Below, one piece after another: positions 1-8,019 of a stretch of 39,515 nt of DNA. Origin of the DNA: an uncultured Caulobacter sp. GTDB taxonomy: Bacteria; Pseudomonadota; Alphaproteobacteria; Caulobacterales; Caulobacteraceae. The notes beneath the pieces were generated by a model, which did no database searches, had not been told where the DNA came from, and saw only the letters and a program-made list of their open reading frames with translations. Location: positions 1 through 39,515 of the forward strand of contig CAJYMH010000003.1 of the NCBI GenBank assembly GCA_913776195.1, written 5' to 3'. Both the position numbers and the translations under genes were made by a program. Numbering within the stretch: the first letter of the stretch is position 1; each line of letters opens with the position of its first letter.

Positions 1-223
1 CGGTCACCTCGTTGAGGTCCAGCAGAGGAATGCCAAGCTCGCTCGCCAGGGCGGCGGTGGCTTCCGAGGTGGGGACGCCGCTGACGCCGGTCAGCTTGCG
101 CGCGGCCAGGGCCTTCACGAACCAGGCGGCGGTGGAGCCGGTGCCCAGACCAACGATCATGCCGCTCTCGACGAGTTCAGCGGCGGCCTCGCCGGAAATG
201 CGCTTGTGGTCGTCGGCGCTCAC
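1..223 (-). CDS. rpiA: Ribose-5-phosphate isomerase A, 5' part (runs off the left edge)
   Basis: The reverse strand reads about 74 codons from a GTG at 223-221 to the window edge without a stop. The peptide begins [18 protein letters not shown] and contains GLGTGSTA followed by a downstream PTSEAT, the phosphate-binding N-terminus of RpiA. RpiA interconverts ribose-5-phosphate and ribulose-5-phosphate in the non-oxidative pentose phosphate pathway. The GTG overlaps the glmU stop as GTGA (220-223), so translation is probably coupled to glmU. The C-terminal two thirds lie outside the window. The family call is firm; the GTG start rests on the overlap and on the usual family N-terminus. Confidence 0.93.
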   Translation of the reverse strand, partial: MSADDHKRISGEAAAELVESGMIVGLGTGSTAAWFVKALAARKLTGVSGVPTSEATAALASELGIPLLDLNEVT

Positions 224-1596
224 TTTTGCGCGCCCTTGTTCTTCGCGGCCTTGAGGGCGCGGAACTTCGCCGCCCAGCCGAGCTTCGTCGTCTGTTCGGC
301 GCGGGCCAAGGCCAGGGCGCCGGCCTCCACATCGCGGGTGATGACGGAGCCCGAGGCGGTCATGGCGTTCTCGCCCACCGTCACTGGGGCCACCAGGGCG
401 CTATTGGAGCCGATGAACGCGCCGGGCCCCACATGGGTCTCGAACTTCTCGAAGCCGTCGTAATTGCAGAAGATCGTGCCGGCGCCGATATTAGCCTTCG
501 GGCCCACGGTGCCGTCCCCGAGATAGGATAGGTGGTTGGCCTTGGCCCCCTCGCCGACCCTGACCTTCTTCACCTCGACGAAGTTGCCGATCTTGGCGTC
601 GCGGCCGATGTCCGCGCCGGGGCGCAGGCGGGCGTAGGGGCCGATCTCGGCGCCCTCATGGACCACCGCGCCCTCCAGATGGCTGAAGGCCCGAATCTGC
701 GCGCCGGAGGCCACGGTCACGCCAGGGCCGAAGACGACGTTCGGCTCGACCACCACGCCGGCGGCCAGTTCGGTGTCCCAGGACAGGAACACCGTCTCCG
801 GCGCGGGCATGGAGACGCCGGACTCCATGGCGGCCAGGCGGCGGCGGCGCTGGAAGACCGCCTCGGCGGCGGCCAGCTCGGCTTGCGAGTTCACGCCCAT
901 CACCGCCTCTTCAGAGGCGAAGGCGACGCGGGACTTCAGGTGGGCGTCATGGGCCAGGCCGACGATGTCGGTCAGGTAGTACTCGCCCTTGGCGTTGTCG
1001 TTGGTGACCTTGGACAGCAAGCCGAACAGGACCTCGGCGTCGGCGGCGAGGACGCCCGAGTTGCAGTGCTTCACCGCCAGCACAGCCTCATCGGCCTCTT
1101 TCGCCTCGACGATGCGCAGCAGAACCTGATGCGGGGCGATGATCAGACGACCATAGGCGCCCGGATCTGCCGCATCGAAGCCGAGCACCGCGACATCGGC
1201 GTCGCCGTCGCGCAGGTCGAACAGCGGGGCGATGGTCTGGGCGTTGAGCATGGGGCAGTCGGCATAGGTGACCACCACATCGCCACTGAAGCCCTTCAGC
1301 GCCTCTTGGGCGGCTTGGACAGCGTGTCCCGTGCCGAGGGGCGGGTCCTGGATGGCGACGGCGCTCTCGCCAAGCCGCTTGGCCACATGGGCGCCGACCT
1401 GTGAGCTGTGCGCGCCGCAGACGACCACGATGCGCTCGCAGCCCAAGCCTTCAGCCGCGTCGATGGCGTGATCCAGCATGGCGCGGCCGCCGATCCGGTG
1501 CAGCACCTTGGGAGTCGGCGATTTCATGCGCGTGCCCTGGCCGGCGGCGAGGATCACGGCGGCGCGGGGGCGCCCCTGGGGGGCGGCGGTGGTCAT
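220..1596 (-). CDS. glmU: Bifunctional GlmU: GlcNAc-1-phosphate uridyltransferase / glucosamine-1-phosphate acetyltransferase
   Basis: This 458-residue protein makes UDP-GlcNAc, the cytoplasmic precursor of peptidoglycan and lipid A. The N-terminal pyrophosphorylase domain carries [11 protein letters not shown] (residues 16-26) with the following Pro-Lys pair. The C-terminal third is a left-handed beta-helix of hexapeptide repeats, including [14 protein letters not shown], the acetyltransferase His in [11 protein letters not shown] near residue 365, and [12 protein letters not shown]. The length matches the family (E. coli about 456). It starts divergently 56 bases from gph and its stop overlaps the rpiA start. 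Nothing looks disrupted. Confidence 0.97.
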   Translation of the reverse strand: MTTAAPQGRPRAAVILAAGQGTRMKSPTPKVLHRIGGRAMLDHAIDAAEGLGCERIVVVCGAHSSQVGAHVAKRLGESAVAIQDPPLGTGHAVQAAQEALKGFSGDVVVTYADCPMLNAQTIAPLFDLRDGDADVAVLGFDAADPGAYGRLIIAPHQVLLRIVEAKEADEAVLAVKHCNSGVLAADAEVLFGLLSKVTNDNAKGEYYLTDIVGLAHDAHLKSRVAFASEEAVMGVNSQAELAAAEAVFQRRRRLAAMESGVSMPAPETVFLSWDTELAAGVVVEPNVVFGPGVTVASGAQIRAFSHLEGAVVHEGAEIGPYARLRPGADIGRDAKIGNFVEVKKVRVGEGAKANHLSYLGDGTVGPKANIGAGTIFCNYDGFEKFETHVGPGAFIGSNSALVAPVTVGENAMTASGSVITRDVEAGALALARAEQTTKLGWAAKFRALKAAKNKGAQK

Positions 1597-1652
1597 AGCG
1601 ACTCGCGCTCCTGCATTGCTTTCCCCTCGCGTTTAGCGGAAACGGCGGCCTT

Positions 1653-2348
1653 ATGCATGACCAGCTCCCGCTTTCCGGCCTGACCGTCGCCTTCGATCTC
1701 GACGGCACGCTCGTGGACACCGCCCCCGACCTGATCGGGTCGCTCAATATCGTGCTCGGGGAGGAGGGCCTACCGGCACTGCCCTATGGGGACGTTCGCC
1801 TGATGGTGGGACGCGGGGCCAAGGCCCTGCTGGAGCAAGGCTTCGCCGCCGCCGGCGCGCCGCTGGACGCGGATCGCGCGCCGAAGCTGGTTGAGCGGTT
1901 CATCGCCATCTATCTGGGCCGCATCGCGCAGGAGAGCGCCCCCTTCCCCGGCGCGATCGAGGCGCTGAAGAAGCTGCGGGCGGATGGGGCGAAGCTCTGC
2001 GTTTGCACCAACAAGCTGACGAACCTGTCCGTCGCCCTGTTGGACGCCCTGGACATGACCAGGCTGTTCGACGCCGTGGTGGGTCAGGACAAGGCCCCCG
2101 CCCCCAAGCCGGACGCGCGCCACCTGCTGGCCGCCATCGAGGCCGTGGGCGGCCGGGCGGACCGCGCCATTTTGGTGGGTGACAGCATCACCGACGTCGG
2201 TGCGGGGAAGAACGCAAAGGCGCCGGTGGTGGTGGTCAGCTTCGGTTACACCGAGGCTCCGGCGCACGAGCTGGGCGGCGACATCGTCATCGACCATTTC
2301 GACGAACTGGACGGCGTGGTGCGCGCCTGGGCGAAAGGCGCGGCCTGA
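1653..2348 (+). CDS. gph: Phosphoglycolate phosphatase, HAD family
   Basis: This 231-residue HAD hydrolase has FDLDGTLVDT (nucleophile Asp15, acid/base Asp17), the Thr of motif II in LCVCTNKL, the Lys in APAPKPDARHLL, and motif IV VGDSITDVGAGKNA. The helical cap after motif I is typical of Gph, which removes 2-phosphoglycolate formed by DNA repair or oxygenation side reactions. It is divergent from glmU. Other small phosphomonoesters are possible substrates, since HAD specificity is hard to read from sequence. The ribosome-binding site is weak, but this ATG gives the usual family N-terminus. Confidence 0.88.
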   Translation: MHDQLPLSGLTVAFDLDGTLVDTAPDLIGSLNIVLGEEGLPALPYGDVRLMVGRGAKALLEQGFAAAGAPLDADRAPKLVERFIAIYLGRIAQESAPFPGAIEALKKLRADGAKLCVCTNKLTNLSVALLDALDMTRLFDAVVGQDKAPAPKPDARHLLAAIEAVGGRADRAILVGDSITDVGAGKNAKAPVVVVSFGYTEAPAHELGGDIVIDHFDELDGVVRAWAKGAA

Positions 2349-2367
2349 ACCGATTTCGGGTGGGGAA

Positions 2368-2442
2368 TGGTGGATGCGACAGGGATTGAACCTGTGACCC
2401 CCTCGGTGTGAACGAGGTGCTCTCCCGCTGAGCTACGCATCC
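2368..2442 (-). tRNA. tRNA-Val (anticodon CAC)
   Basis: The reverse strand folds as a cloverleaf. The acceptor stem pairs GGATGCG (2442-2436) with CGCATCC (2378-2372). The D arm contains TAGCTCAGCGGGAGAGCA, and the anticodon stem CCTCG/CGAGG encloses loop TTCACAC. The T arm contains GGTTCAATCC, and the CCA end is encoded (2370-2368). Loop positions 34-36 read CAC, which decodes GTG valine codons. Confidence 0.95.
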
Positions 2443-2461
2443 GCCGGCAGGAAGGGTTGCG

Positions 2462-2490
2462 CCTATAGCCCGCCCATCCGACGGGGGCAA
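2462..2490 (-). promoter_or_regulatory. Candidate promoter of tRNA-Val
   Basis: On the reverse strand TTGCCC (2490-2485) and TATAGG (2467-2462) are separated by 17 bases. They lie about 20 bases upstream of the mature tRNA 5' end, the expected place for a housekeeping promoter. Assigned by eye. Confidence 0.5.
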
Positions 2491-2533
2491 GGCGCTTTTG
2501 CGAACCTTCTCGCCAAAGCTGTGAACACCGCCC

Positions 2534-2890
2534 TCAGACGGCGATCAGGGCGACCGCCACGCGGCGTCCCTGGGTGGCCAGAACGTTGTAGAGCTTGGCC
2601 GCCGCCTCGGTGGACATGAACTCCAGACCCAGGCCCGCGGCGCGCATGGCGTCCTTCACGGCGCGCGACGGCGGAGCCATGGTCGCGCCGGTGCCCAGCA
2701 GGATGAATTCGGAAACGCCCGGCCCCGCCGCGACCACGTCGGCGAAGTCCTCGGGCTTCAGCTCGGCAAGACTGCGGACCGGCCAGACATGCGGCTGGTC
2801 GTCCAGCAGCAGGAGCGAGCCGTCGTGCCGCTTCCCCTGTACGCGAAAGCCGCCGTCCCCGTAGGCGTCGATGGACGGCGGCTGACGCAT
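2534..2890 (-). CDS. MTH938/NDUFAF3-like (DUF498) domain protein
   Basis: This 118-residue protein is of the MTH938-like family, with the core segments GFRVQGKRHDGSLLLLDD, VSEFILLGTGATMAPP and GLEFMSTEAAAKLYNVLA. The family is a small soluble alpha/beta fold; the mitochondrial relative NDUFAF3 assists complex I assembly, but the bacterial role is not established. It lies 7 bases downstream of the secF stop, so it is probably co-transcribed with yajC-secD-secF. This linkage is common in alphaproteobacteria and is suggestive of a membrane-biogenesis role, which remains inference. Confidence 0.85.
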   Translation of the reverse strand: MRQPPSIDAYGDGGFRVQGKRHDGSLLLLDDQPHVWPVRSLAELKPEDFADVVAAGPGVSEFILLGTGATMAPPSRAVKDAMRAAGLGLEFMSTEAAAKLYNVLATQGRRVAVALIAV

Positions 2891-2897
2891 GGTTTGA

Positions 2898-3827
2898 TCA
2901 GGCCTTGGCCGGCGCTGCGTCGCCCGCGCCGCGATTCACGCCCCACACGAGAACGAGCGGCAGGGCCACGTAGATCGACGAGTAGGTGCCGATCAGTATG
3001 CCGAAGACCAAGGTGAAGATCAGCGGGAACAGGGTCGGACCACCCAGGAACAACATGCCGGCCAGCGCCAGCAGCGCCGTCGAACCGGTGATCAGGGTGC
3101 GTGACAGACGCTCGTTCTCCGACAGGTCGATCAGATCGCGCAGCGGCGTGACCTTGTACTTGCGCAGGTTCTCGCGAAGACGGTCGAAGGTGATGACCTT
3201 CTCGTTCATCGAATAGCCGACCACGGTCAGCAGCGCGGCGATGGTGGTCATCGAAAACTCGATGTGCAGCGCCGAGAGCATGCCGAGGGTCAGCACCGCG
3301 TCGTGCAGAACGCCCACGACGGCGGCCACGCCGAACTGCAGCTGGAAGCGGATCCAGATGTAGAGAAGCATCAGGCCCATGGCGATCGACAGGGCGGTGA
3401 AGCCCGAACGGAAAAGTTCACCCGAGACCTTCGGGCCGACGATGTCCACGCGCTTGAACTGGATGCCGGGGAATTTCTCGGCCAGCTGCTTCTTGATGAC
3501 TTCCGCGCCTTCGATCGAGTTGACGTTCTCGGCGAGGCGGAAGCGAAGGATCGCCGCGTTCACGGAGCCGATCGACTGCACCTGCGGGTCCTCGGCGCCC
3601 ATCTGGCCAAGGCTGGCGCGCAGGTCGCCGATGGGGGCCGGACCCGGGGTCTGGATCTCCATCATGGTGCCGCCGGCGAAGTCCGTGCCGAGGTTCAGCC
3701 CGCGGGTGAATAGCGACACGCCCGAGGCGATGACGAAGATGACCGATACCACGGCCAGATACGGCGCCAGCTTCGTGAAGCGGAAGTTGGTGACGTGCGG
3801 GAGGTTCTTGATCAGGGGCCAATGCAT
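2898..3827 (-). CDS. secF: Protein translocase subunit SecF
   Basis: SecF, 309 residues, partners SecD to drive late steps of Sec export using the proton gradient. Visible features are the first membrane segment (PYLAVVSVIFVIASGVSLF), the conserved LGTDFAGGTMMEI just after it, a periplasmic P4-type domain, and five further membrane segments in the second half, including a GYSMNEKVITFDRLREN motif. I start it at the ATG at 3827 (MHWPLIKNLP): an AAGGGA site precedes it and it lies 11 bases after the secD stop. A reading frame 17 codons longer exists but would run into secD. Confidence 0.95.
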   Translation of the reverse strand: MHWPLIKNLPHVTNFRFTKLAPYLAVVSVIFVIASGVSLFTRGLNLGTDFAGGTMMEIQTPGPAPIGDLRASLGQMGAEDPQVQSIGSVNAAILRFRLAENVNSIEGAEVIKKQLAEKFPGIQFKRVDIVGPKVSGELFRSGFTALSIAMGLMLLYIWIRFQLQFGVAAVVGVLHDAVLTLGMLSALHIEFSMTTIAALLTVVGYSMNEKVITFDRLRENLRKYKVTPLRDLIDLSENERLSRTLITGSTALLALAGMLFLGGPTLFPLIFTLVFGILIGTYSSIYVALPLVLVWGVNRGAGDAAPAKA

Positions 3828-3838
3828 GGTCGCGTCCC

Positions 3839-5437
3839 TTAAATCGGAAGTTTCTTGGGACGAGCCGAGCGGAACCACAGGCCGAGCAGGACCTGGGTCA
3901 CCAGCAGCGCCGTGAACAGCGAGGTGAACACGCCCACCGACAGGGTCCAGGCGAAGCCCTTCACCACGCCCGAACCGAACTGGAACATGATTAGCGCCGA
4001 AATCAGCGAGGTCACGTTGGCGTCGATGATCGAGACCAGGGCGCGGCTGAAGCCGATGTCCATGGCTGATAGAGGCGGTCTGCCCGCCCGTTCCTCGTCA
4101 CGCATCCGCTCATAGACCAGCACGTTGGCATCGACCGCCACCGCGAGGGTCAGGATCATGCCGGCGATGCCGGGCAGGGTCAGCGTGGCCTGGGTCAGCG
4201 ACAGGATCGCCACCAGCAGGATCACGTTCAGGAAGAGGGCGAGCACCGCCGTCCCACCGAACAGCCCGCCATAGGCCAGCAGCATGAACACGACCACGGC
4301 GACGAAGCCGATAGCGATGGAGATGGCGCCGGCGCGAACGGCGTCGGCGCCCAGCTCGGCGCCCACAGTGCGCTGCTCTTCAACCTTCAGCGGCGCCGGA
4401 AGGGCGCCGGCCCGCAGCAGCACCGCCAGGTCATTGGCGGTCTGGACGGTGAAATTGCCGGTGATCTGACCCGAACCGCCGGTGATCGCGGTGTTGATGA
4501 CCGGGGCCGAGATGACCTTGTTGTCGAGAACGATGGCGAAGCGCTTGCCGATGTTGGCGGCAGTGGCGTCGCCGAAGCGGCGGGCGCCCTGGCCGTTGAA
4601 GCGGAAGGACACCACCGGGCTGCCCGACTGCTGGTCGAACTGCTGTTGGGCGTCGGTCAGCATCTCGCCGGTGACGACGGCGCGCTTCTTCAGGACATAA
4701 CCCGGCGCGTAGCCGTCCTCGCTGGGCAGATAGACCGAACCGGGCGGAATGCGGCCGGCCGCGACTTCTTCCGGCGTGACGGTCTCATCGACCATCTGGA
4801 AGGTCAGCTTGGCGGTCTGGCCGATGACGTTCTTCAGCCGCTCAGGATCGCTCTCGCCCGCCGCCTGGACGACGATGCGATTGGTGCCCTGGCGATTGAT
4901 CGCCGGTTCCTTGGTGCCCATCTGGTCGATCCGGCGACGGATGATTTCGATGGACTGGTCCACGGCCTTGGCCGCCTCGGCGTTGAACGCCGCGGCGACG
5001 AAGGCGATCTCGATACGCTGGCCCTGCAGGGTGACATTGACGTCACGCCCGCCCGGCGTACCCGCCAAGGGCGCGCCGACCGTGTTGCGCAGGGTGTTCG
5101 CGGCCGCGTTGGCCTGAGCCGGGTCGGTGATCAGCACCGTGATGCGGCCATTCTGCTCGCCGAGGCCGCTAAACGCGATCTGGTCGTTGCGCAGGGTGGT
5201 GCGCACGTCCTCGACCATGTTGTTCAGGCGTTCGGTGCGCAGAGCCTGGGTGTCGACTTCCAGCAGCAGATAAGAGCCGCCCTGAAGGTCGAGACCGAGG
5301 TTGAGCCGCTGCTTGGGCATCCAGCCCGGCAGAGAATCCAACGTCCGTTGCGGGAGGACGTTCGGCAGGGCGAAGAGCACCCCAAGAACGAGCGCCAGGA
5401 CAACGAGGACGATTTTCCAGCGTGAGAGAGCGATCAT
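3839..5437 (-). CDS. secD: Protein translocase subunit SecD
   Basis: This 532-residue inner-membrane protein works with SecF and YajC as an accessory complex of the SecYEG translocon. The N-terminal membrane segment (IVLVVLALVLGVLFALPNVLP) is followed by LGLDLQGGSYLLLEVD, the signature D-L-Q-G-G of the family. A large periplasmic region leads to a bundle of five membrane segments containing AVDANVLVYERMRDE. The length fits alphaproteobacterial SecD. It lies between yajC (24 bases upstream) and secF (11 bases downstream), the standard order. Confidence 0.97.
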   Translation of the reverse strand: MIALSRWKIVLVVLALVLGVLFALPNVLPQRTLDSLPGWMPKQRLNLGLDLQGGSYLLLEVDTQALRTERLNNMVEDVRTTLRNDQIAFSGLGEQNGRITVLITDPAQANAAANTLRNTVGAPLAGTPGGRDVNVTLQGQRIEIAFVAAAFNAEAAKAVDQSIEIIRRRIDQMGTKEPAINRQGTNRIVVQAAGESDPERLKNVIGQTAKLTFQMVDETVTPEEVAAGRIPPGSVYLPSEDGYAPGYVLKKRAVVTGEMLTDAQQQFDQQSGSPVVSFRFNGQGARRFGDATAANIGKRFAIVLDNKVISAPVINTAITGGSGQITGNFTVQTANDLAVLLRAGALPAPLKVEEQRTVGAELGADAVRAGAISIAIGFVAVVVFMLLAYGGLFGGTAVLALFLNVILLVAILSLTQATLTLPGIAGMILTLAVAVDANVLVYERMRDEERAGRPPLSAMDIGFSRALVSIIDANVTSLISALIMFQFGSGVVKGFAWTLSVGVFTSLFTALLVTQVLLGLWFRSARPKKLPI

Positions 5438-5461
5438 GAACGGGTGTTCGCCTGCGGGCCT

Positions 5462-5761
5462 TTAGTCGTTGGCCGGTTCGCCGCGAGTGCGAACTTCGGT
5501 GATCATGCCCTTGACCACCTTTACGGTGACGCCCTGGGCGATCTCGACGCCGACTTCCTTTTCCTCGACGCGCACGATCTTGCCGAGAATGCCGCTGGAG
5601 AGGACGACGTTATCGCCGCGCTTCAGACCGGCCAGCAGGGCGGCGTGTTCCTTCATCCGCTTTTGCTGCGGACGGATCATGAGGAAGTAGAACAGCACCA
5701 CGAGCAGCAGGATCGGGGCGATCTGGATCAGGAAATCCTGGGGACCGGCGGCCGGGTTCAT
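5462..5761 (-). CDS. yajC: Preprotein translocase accessory subunit YajC
   Basis: YajC, 99 residues, has one membrane segment (IQIAPILLLVVLFYFLMIRP) followed directly by PQQKRMKEH and a short cytoplasmic KOW-like part (GDNVVLSSGILGKIVRVEE). It associates with SecDF. The start is the ATG at 5761 (MNPAAGPQDF), which has GGAGA 6 bases upstream. A frame 31 codons longer is open but has no supporting site and is basic, unlike YajC. It is first in the yajC-secD-secF-MTH938 operon and divergent from the DUF815 ATPase gene. Confidence 0.94.
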   Translation of the reverse strand: MNPAAGPQDFLIQIAPILLLVVLFYFLMIRPQQKRMKEHAALLAGLKRGDNVVLSSGILGKIVRVEEKEVGVEIAQGVTVKVVKGMITEVRTRGEPAND

Positions 5762-5882
5762 CACGTCTCCAATATGTCTCTTGCGGCTCTCCGTCCGTGG
5801 AGCGGGGCCGTTTTCAGGTCGGCGGAAGCTATGCGCTCGCCTGCCCTTTTGCAATGAGCGGCCGGAGGCTTATAGCCACAGC

Positions 5883-6719
5883 ATGAGCCAGGACCTTTCC
5901 CCCCTTCTCGCCCGCATCGCCGAAGCCCTCGAACGGATCGCCCCCGCGGCGACGGCCGAGCCGGACTTCAGCGGCGCCCGTCTGTTCCGTCATGAGCCCG
6001 AAAGCGGCGCCTTCCTGCCCGCCCCGGACTATACGATGGCGCTGGACCTTCTGGTCGGCGTGGACCGGCAGAAGGAGAAGTTCCTGCAGAACCTCCAGCG
6101 CTTCGCCACGGGCCTGCCGTGCAACGACGTGCTGCTGTGGGGCGTGCGCGGAACGGGCAAAAGCTCCATGGCCAAGGCGGCGTTCATGGAGGCGGCCAAG
6201 GCGCAGACCAGCCTGAAGCTGGTCGAAGTGGATCGCGACGCAGTCACCGCCCTGCCCGGCCTGTTCGATCAGCTGCGCGGCCGGTCGGAACGGTTCGTGG
6301 TCCTGTGCGACGATCTGTCGTTCGAGGACGGCGCGGCGGCGGCCAAGGCCCTAAAGTCGGCCATGGAGGGCGGCGTTTCGGGCCCGCCGGAGAACGTGCT
6401 GTTTATCGCCACCTCCAACCGCCGCCACCTGATGCCGCGCGATCACGTGGAGGGCCGCGGCGCCATCGCCGCCCAGGAGGACGCCGAGGAGGAGATCAGC
6501 GTCTCCGACCGCTTCGGCCTGTGGCTCGGCTTCCCGCCCATGGACCAGCCGACCTATCTGGCGGCGATCAACGTCTATGCCGAGCGTTTCGGGCTTAAGG
6601 TCGAGAACCTGGAGCGCCGCGCCCTGCAATGGTCGCAACTTCGCGGCTCCCGCTCAGGGCGCATCGCCTGGCAGTTCGTTCGCGATCTAGCGGGGGAGCT
6701 GGGCGTGAAGCTGAACTGA
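5883..6719 (+). CDS. DUF815-family AAA ATPase
   Basis: This 278-residue P-loop ATPase has Walker A GVRGTGKS (residues 87-94), Walker B VVLCDDLSF (139-147) and a sensor-1-like FIATSNRRHLMP. This is the DUF815 family, which is widespread in proteobacteria, usually close to yajC, and has no firm function. The ATG at 5883 is chosen because family members begin shortly before the LLARIAEALERI helix; the frame is open for another 34 codons upstream, into the yajC promoter region. The gene is divergent from yajC and ends in a REP-like palindrome. Client and role are unknown. Confidence 0.87.
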   Translation: MSQDLSPLLARIAEALERIAPAATAEPDFSGARLFRHEPESGAFLPAPDYTMALDLLVGVDRQKEKFLQNLQRFATGLPCNDVLLWGVRGTGKSSMAKAAFMEAAKAQTSLKLVEVDRDAVTALPGLFDQLRGRSERFVVLCDDLSFEDGAAAAKALKSAMEGGVSGPPENVLFIATSNRRHLMPRDHVEGRGAIAAQEDAEEEISVSDRFGLWLGFPPMDQPTYLAAINVYAERFGLKVENLERRALQWSQLRGSRSGRIAWQFVRDLAGELGVKLN

Positions 6720-6728
6720 GTTCTCCTG

Positions 6729-6750
6729 CCCCGTAGCGCAGCGTACGGGG
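6729..6750. terminator. Palindrome after the DUF815 gene (terminator or REP-like)
   Basis: CCCCGTA (6729-6735) and TACGGGG (6744-6750) form a perfect 7-bp stem with an 8-base loop, 10 bases past the DUF815 stop. There is no T-run, so a simple Rho-independent terminator is not assured. The CTCCTGCCCCG and GGGGGAG flanks resemble the palindrome at 7993-8006 on the far side of the IS element. Confidence 0.45.
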
Positions 6751-6761
6751 GAGCAACCATG

Positions 6762-7706
6762 TTAGGCAGGCGCCCAAGGCTGACCTCGGCTGAGGACGAG
6801 ATTGGCGGCTTCGATGAGTTTTCGCATGACGGCGACGACGATGAGCTTAGGCGGCTTGCCGTTGTCGCGCAGCCGTTCTGCGAAGGCTTTAAGCCCCGGG
6901 TCGCATCGCTTGGCGCTTAGGGCGGCTATGTAGATCAGCCGGCGCGGTCGATTGCGTCCGCCTGTAATGAAACGCTGGCCTCTGAACTGGCCCGAGTCCC
7001 GGTCGAAGGGGGCGACGCCGAGCAGGCTGGCGGCCTGACCTCGGCTCATGGCGCCCAGTTCCGGCATGCGCACGACGAGGCCGGCGGCGACGATCGGCCC
7101 GACGCCAGGCAGGGACATCAGCAGCTTCAGACGTTCGGCCAGATCGGCGTGCGCCTTGATCTCCTCTAGGACGCTGCGGGCCAGCTTGGCCTTGAGCCGC
7201 GCGAGCGCGCGCATCTGGATCGTCAGATCGCGCGCCACATCCTTCAGGGTCACGTGCTCCATGAAGGCCTTCAGCCTCGCCAGGTGATCACTCACCTGCT
7301 CGTAGGCCGTCAGTCGCTCGGCCAACCTCGTCAGGCGCGGGTCCTGGGCGGCCTTCACCGCATCCACCTGCGCCCTCGCCGCTGCGATCAGCGCCGCATC
7401 GATGCGATCGCTCTTGGCCTTCAGCCGCTTGAGACGGGCGAACAGCCGAACTTCCGGCGGCTGGTGAACGACAACCTCGAAGCCCGCCGCCTCCAGATCC
7501 GTTCGCACCGCCCGCTCATAACCGCCTGTCGCCTCAAGCCCCACTCGACTGACGCTCCGCGCCTTCAGCCAGTCGATCAGGGCCTCTCGACCTTCCTCAA
7601 TGTTGGCGACGTCCAGCCTGTCTTCCGAGCCGTGAACCGCTGCATCCAGGCGCCTCTTGCCCACATCGACGCCGGCCACGCGCGTGCTAGACTTACTCTG
7701 TTCCAT
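6762..7706 (-). CDS. IS110-family transposase (DEDD recombinase)
   Basis: This 314-residue enzyme has the RuvC-like DEDD catalytic set: Asp14 in GVDVGKRRLDAA, Glu58 in LEATGGYE, and Asp100 and Asp103 in KSDRIDA. The C-terminal Transposase_20 domain has SLPGVGPIVAAGLV near residue 200 and GVAPFDRDSG with Ser237, matching the position of the serine nucleophile of IS621-type enzymes. Length and motif spacing look complete, so the enzyme may be active. Members recombine DNA guided by an element-encoded bridge (seeker) RNA. In the IS110 subgroup that RNA comes from the leader before the transposase, and such a leader is present here. An AGGAGG-like site precedes the ATG. Confidence 0.94.
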   Translation of the reverse strand: MEQSKSSTRVAGVDVGKRRLDAAVHGSEDRLDVANIEEGREALIDWLKARSVSRVGLEATGGYERAVRTDLEAAGFEVVVHQPPEVRLFARLKRLKAKSDRIDAALIAAARAQVDAVKAAQDPRLTRLAERLTAYEQVSDHLARLKAFMEHVTLKDVARDLTIQMRALARLKAKLARSVLEEIKAHADLAERLKLLMSLPGVGPIVAAGLVVRMPELGAMSRGQAASLLGVAPFDRDSGQFRGQRFITGGRNRPRRLIYIAALSAKRCDPGLKAFAERLRDNGKPPKLIVVAVMRKLIEAANLVLSRGQPWAPA

Positions 7707-7942
7707 CGACCCCTCCTTGTGGCTCCGGACCCTGTCGTCCCTGCAACCATCCGGGTCATGAAACGTCGGCGGCGGCCCAGCTCCCCCACAGCTCTCAGGG
7801 CTCAGGTGGATACGGCCCCTCCACCGACAGTCCGCCTGGCGTAGGCGCGTCAGGCGGACGTCCCGGAAGACGTCCGCACTCTAGCGCGAACCCAACAGAC
7901 AAGGCGGATCGGCGCGCCAGCGACGAGACGGAGGGGCGCTAG
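7707..7942 (-). ncRNA. Candidate bridge-RNA region in the IS110 leader
   Basis: Together with the following 77 bases this is a gene-free stretch of about 310 bases. It contains several perfect inverted repeats. CTAGCGC (7881-7887) pairs with GCGCTAG (7936-7942). GCGGACGTC (7854-7862) pairs with GACGTCCGC (7869-7877) around a 6-base loop. GTCCGCCTG (7830-7838) pairs with CAGGCGGAC (7851-7859). GGTGGA (7805-7810) pairs with TCCACC (7820-7825). Position, size and structure agree with the bridge RNA of IS110-subgroup elements. Target- and donor-binding loops were not identified, so this is a candidate only. Confidence 0.4.
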
Positions 7943-7956
7943 CTGAATCTCAGCAG

Positions 7957-8008
7957 TGCTCCCCCTCCACCATGCTTCGCATTGTCCCCCTCCCCCGCAA
8001 TCGGGGCA
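7957..8008. repeat. REP-like palindromic element downstream of dipM
   Basis: The segment begins TGCTCCCCCTCCACC, contains the small hairpin ATGC-TTC-GCAT, and ends with CCCCG (7993-7997) and CGGGG (8002-8006) around CAAT. This C-rich, hairpin-bearing layout resembles the intergenic palindromes I recall from Caulobacter genomes. It follows the dipM stop (8020) and may act in transcript end formation. Confidence 0.5.
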
Positions 8009-8019
8009 GGAGAAGAAAG

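Larger units (their letters stand above)
6757..7950 (-). mobile_element. IS110-family insertion sequence (boundaries approximate)
   Basis: The element consists of the transposase gene (6762-7706) and about 240 bases of non-coding leader upstream of it. IS110 elements lack terminal inverted repeats and do not make ordinary target duplications, so the ends cannot be read from one copy. I bracket them by the palindromic DNA on each side. The insertion lies between the convergent DUF815 and dipM genes and interrupts no coding sequence. Confidence 0.7.
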
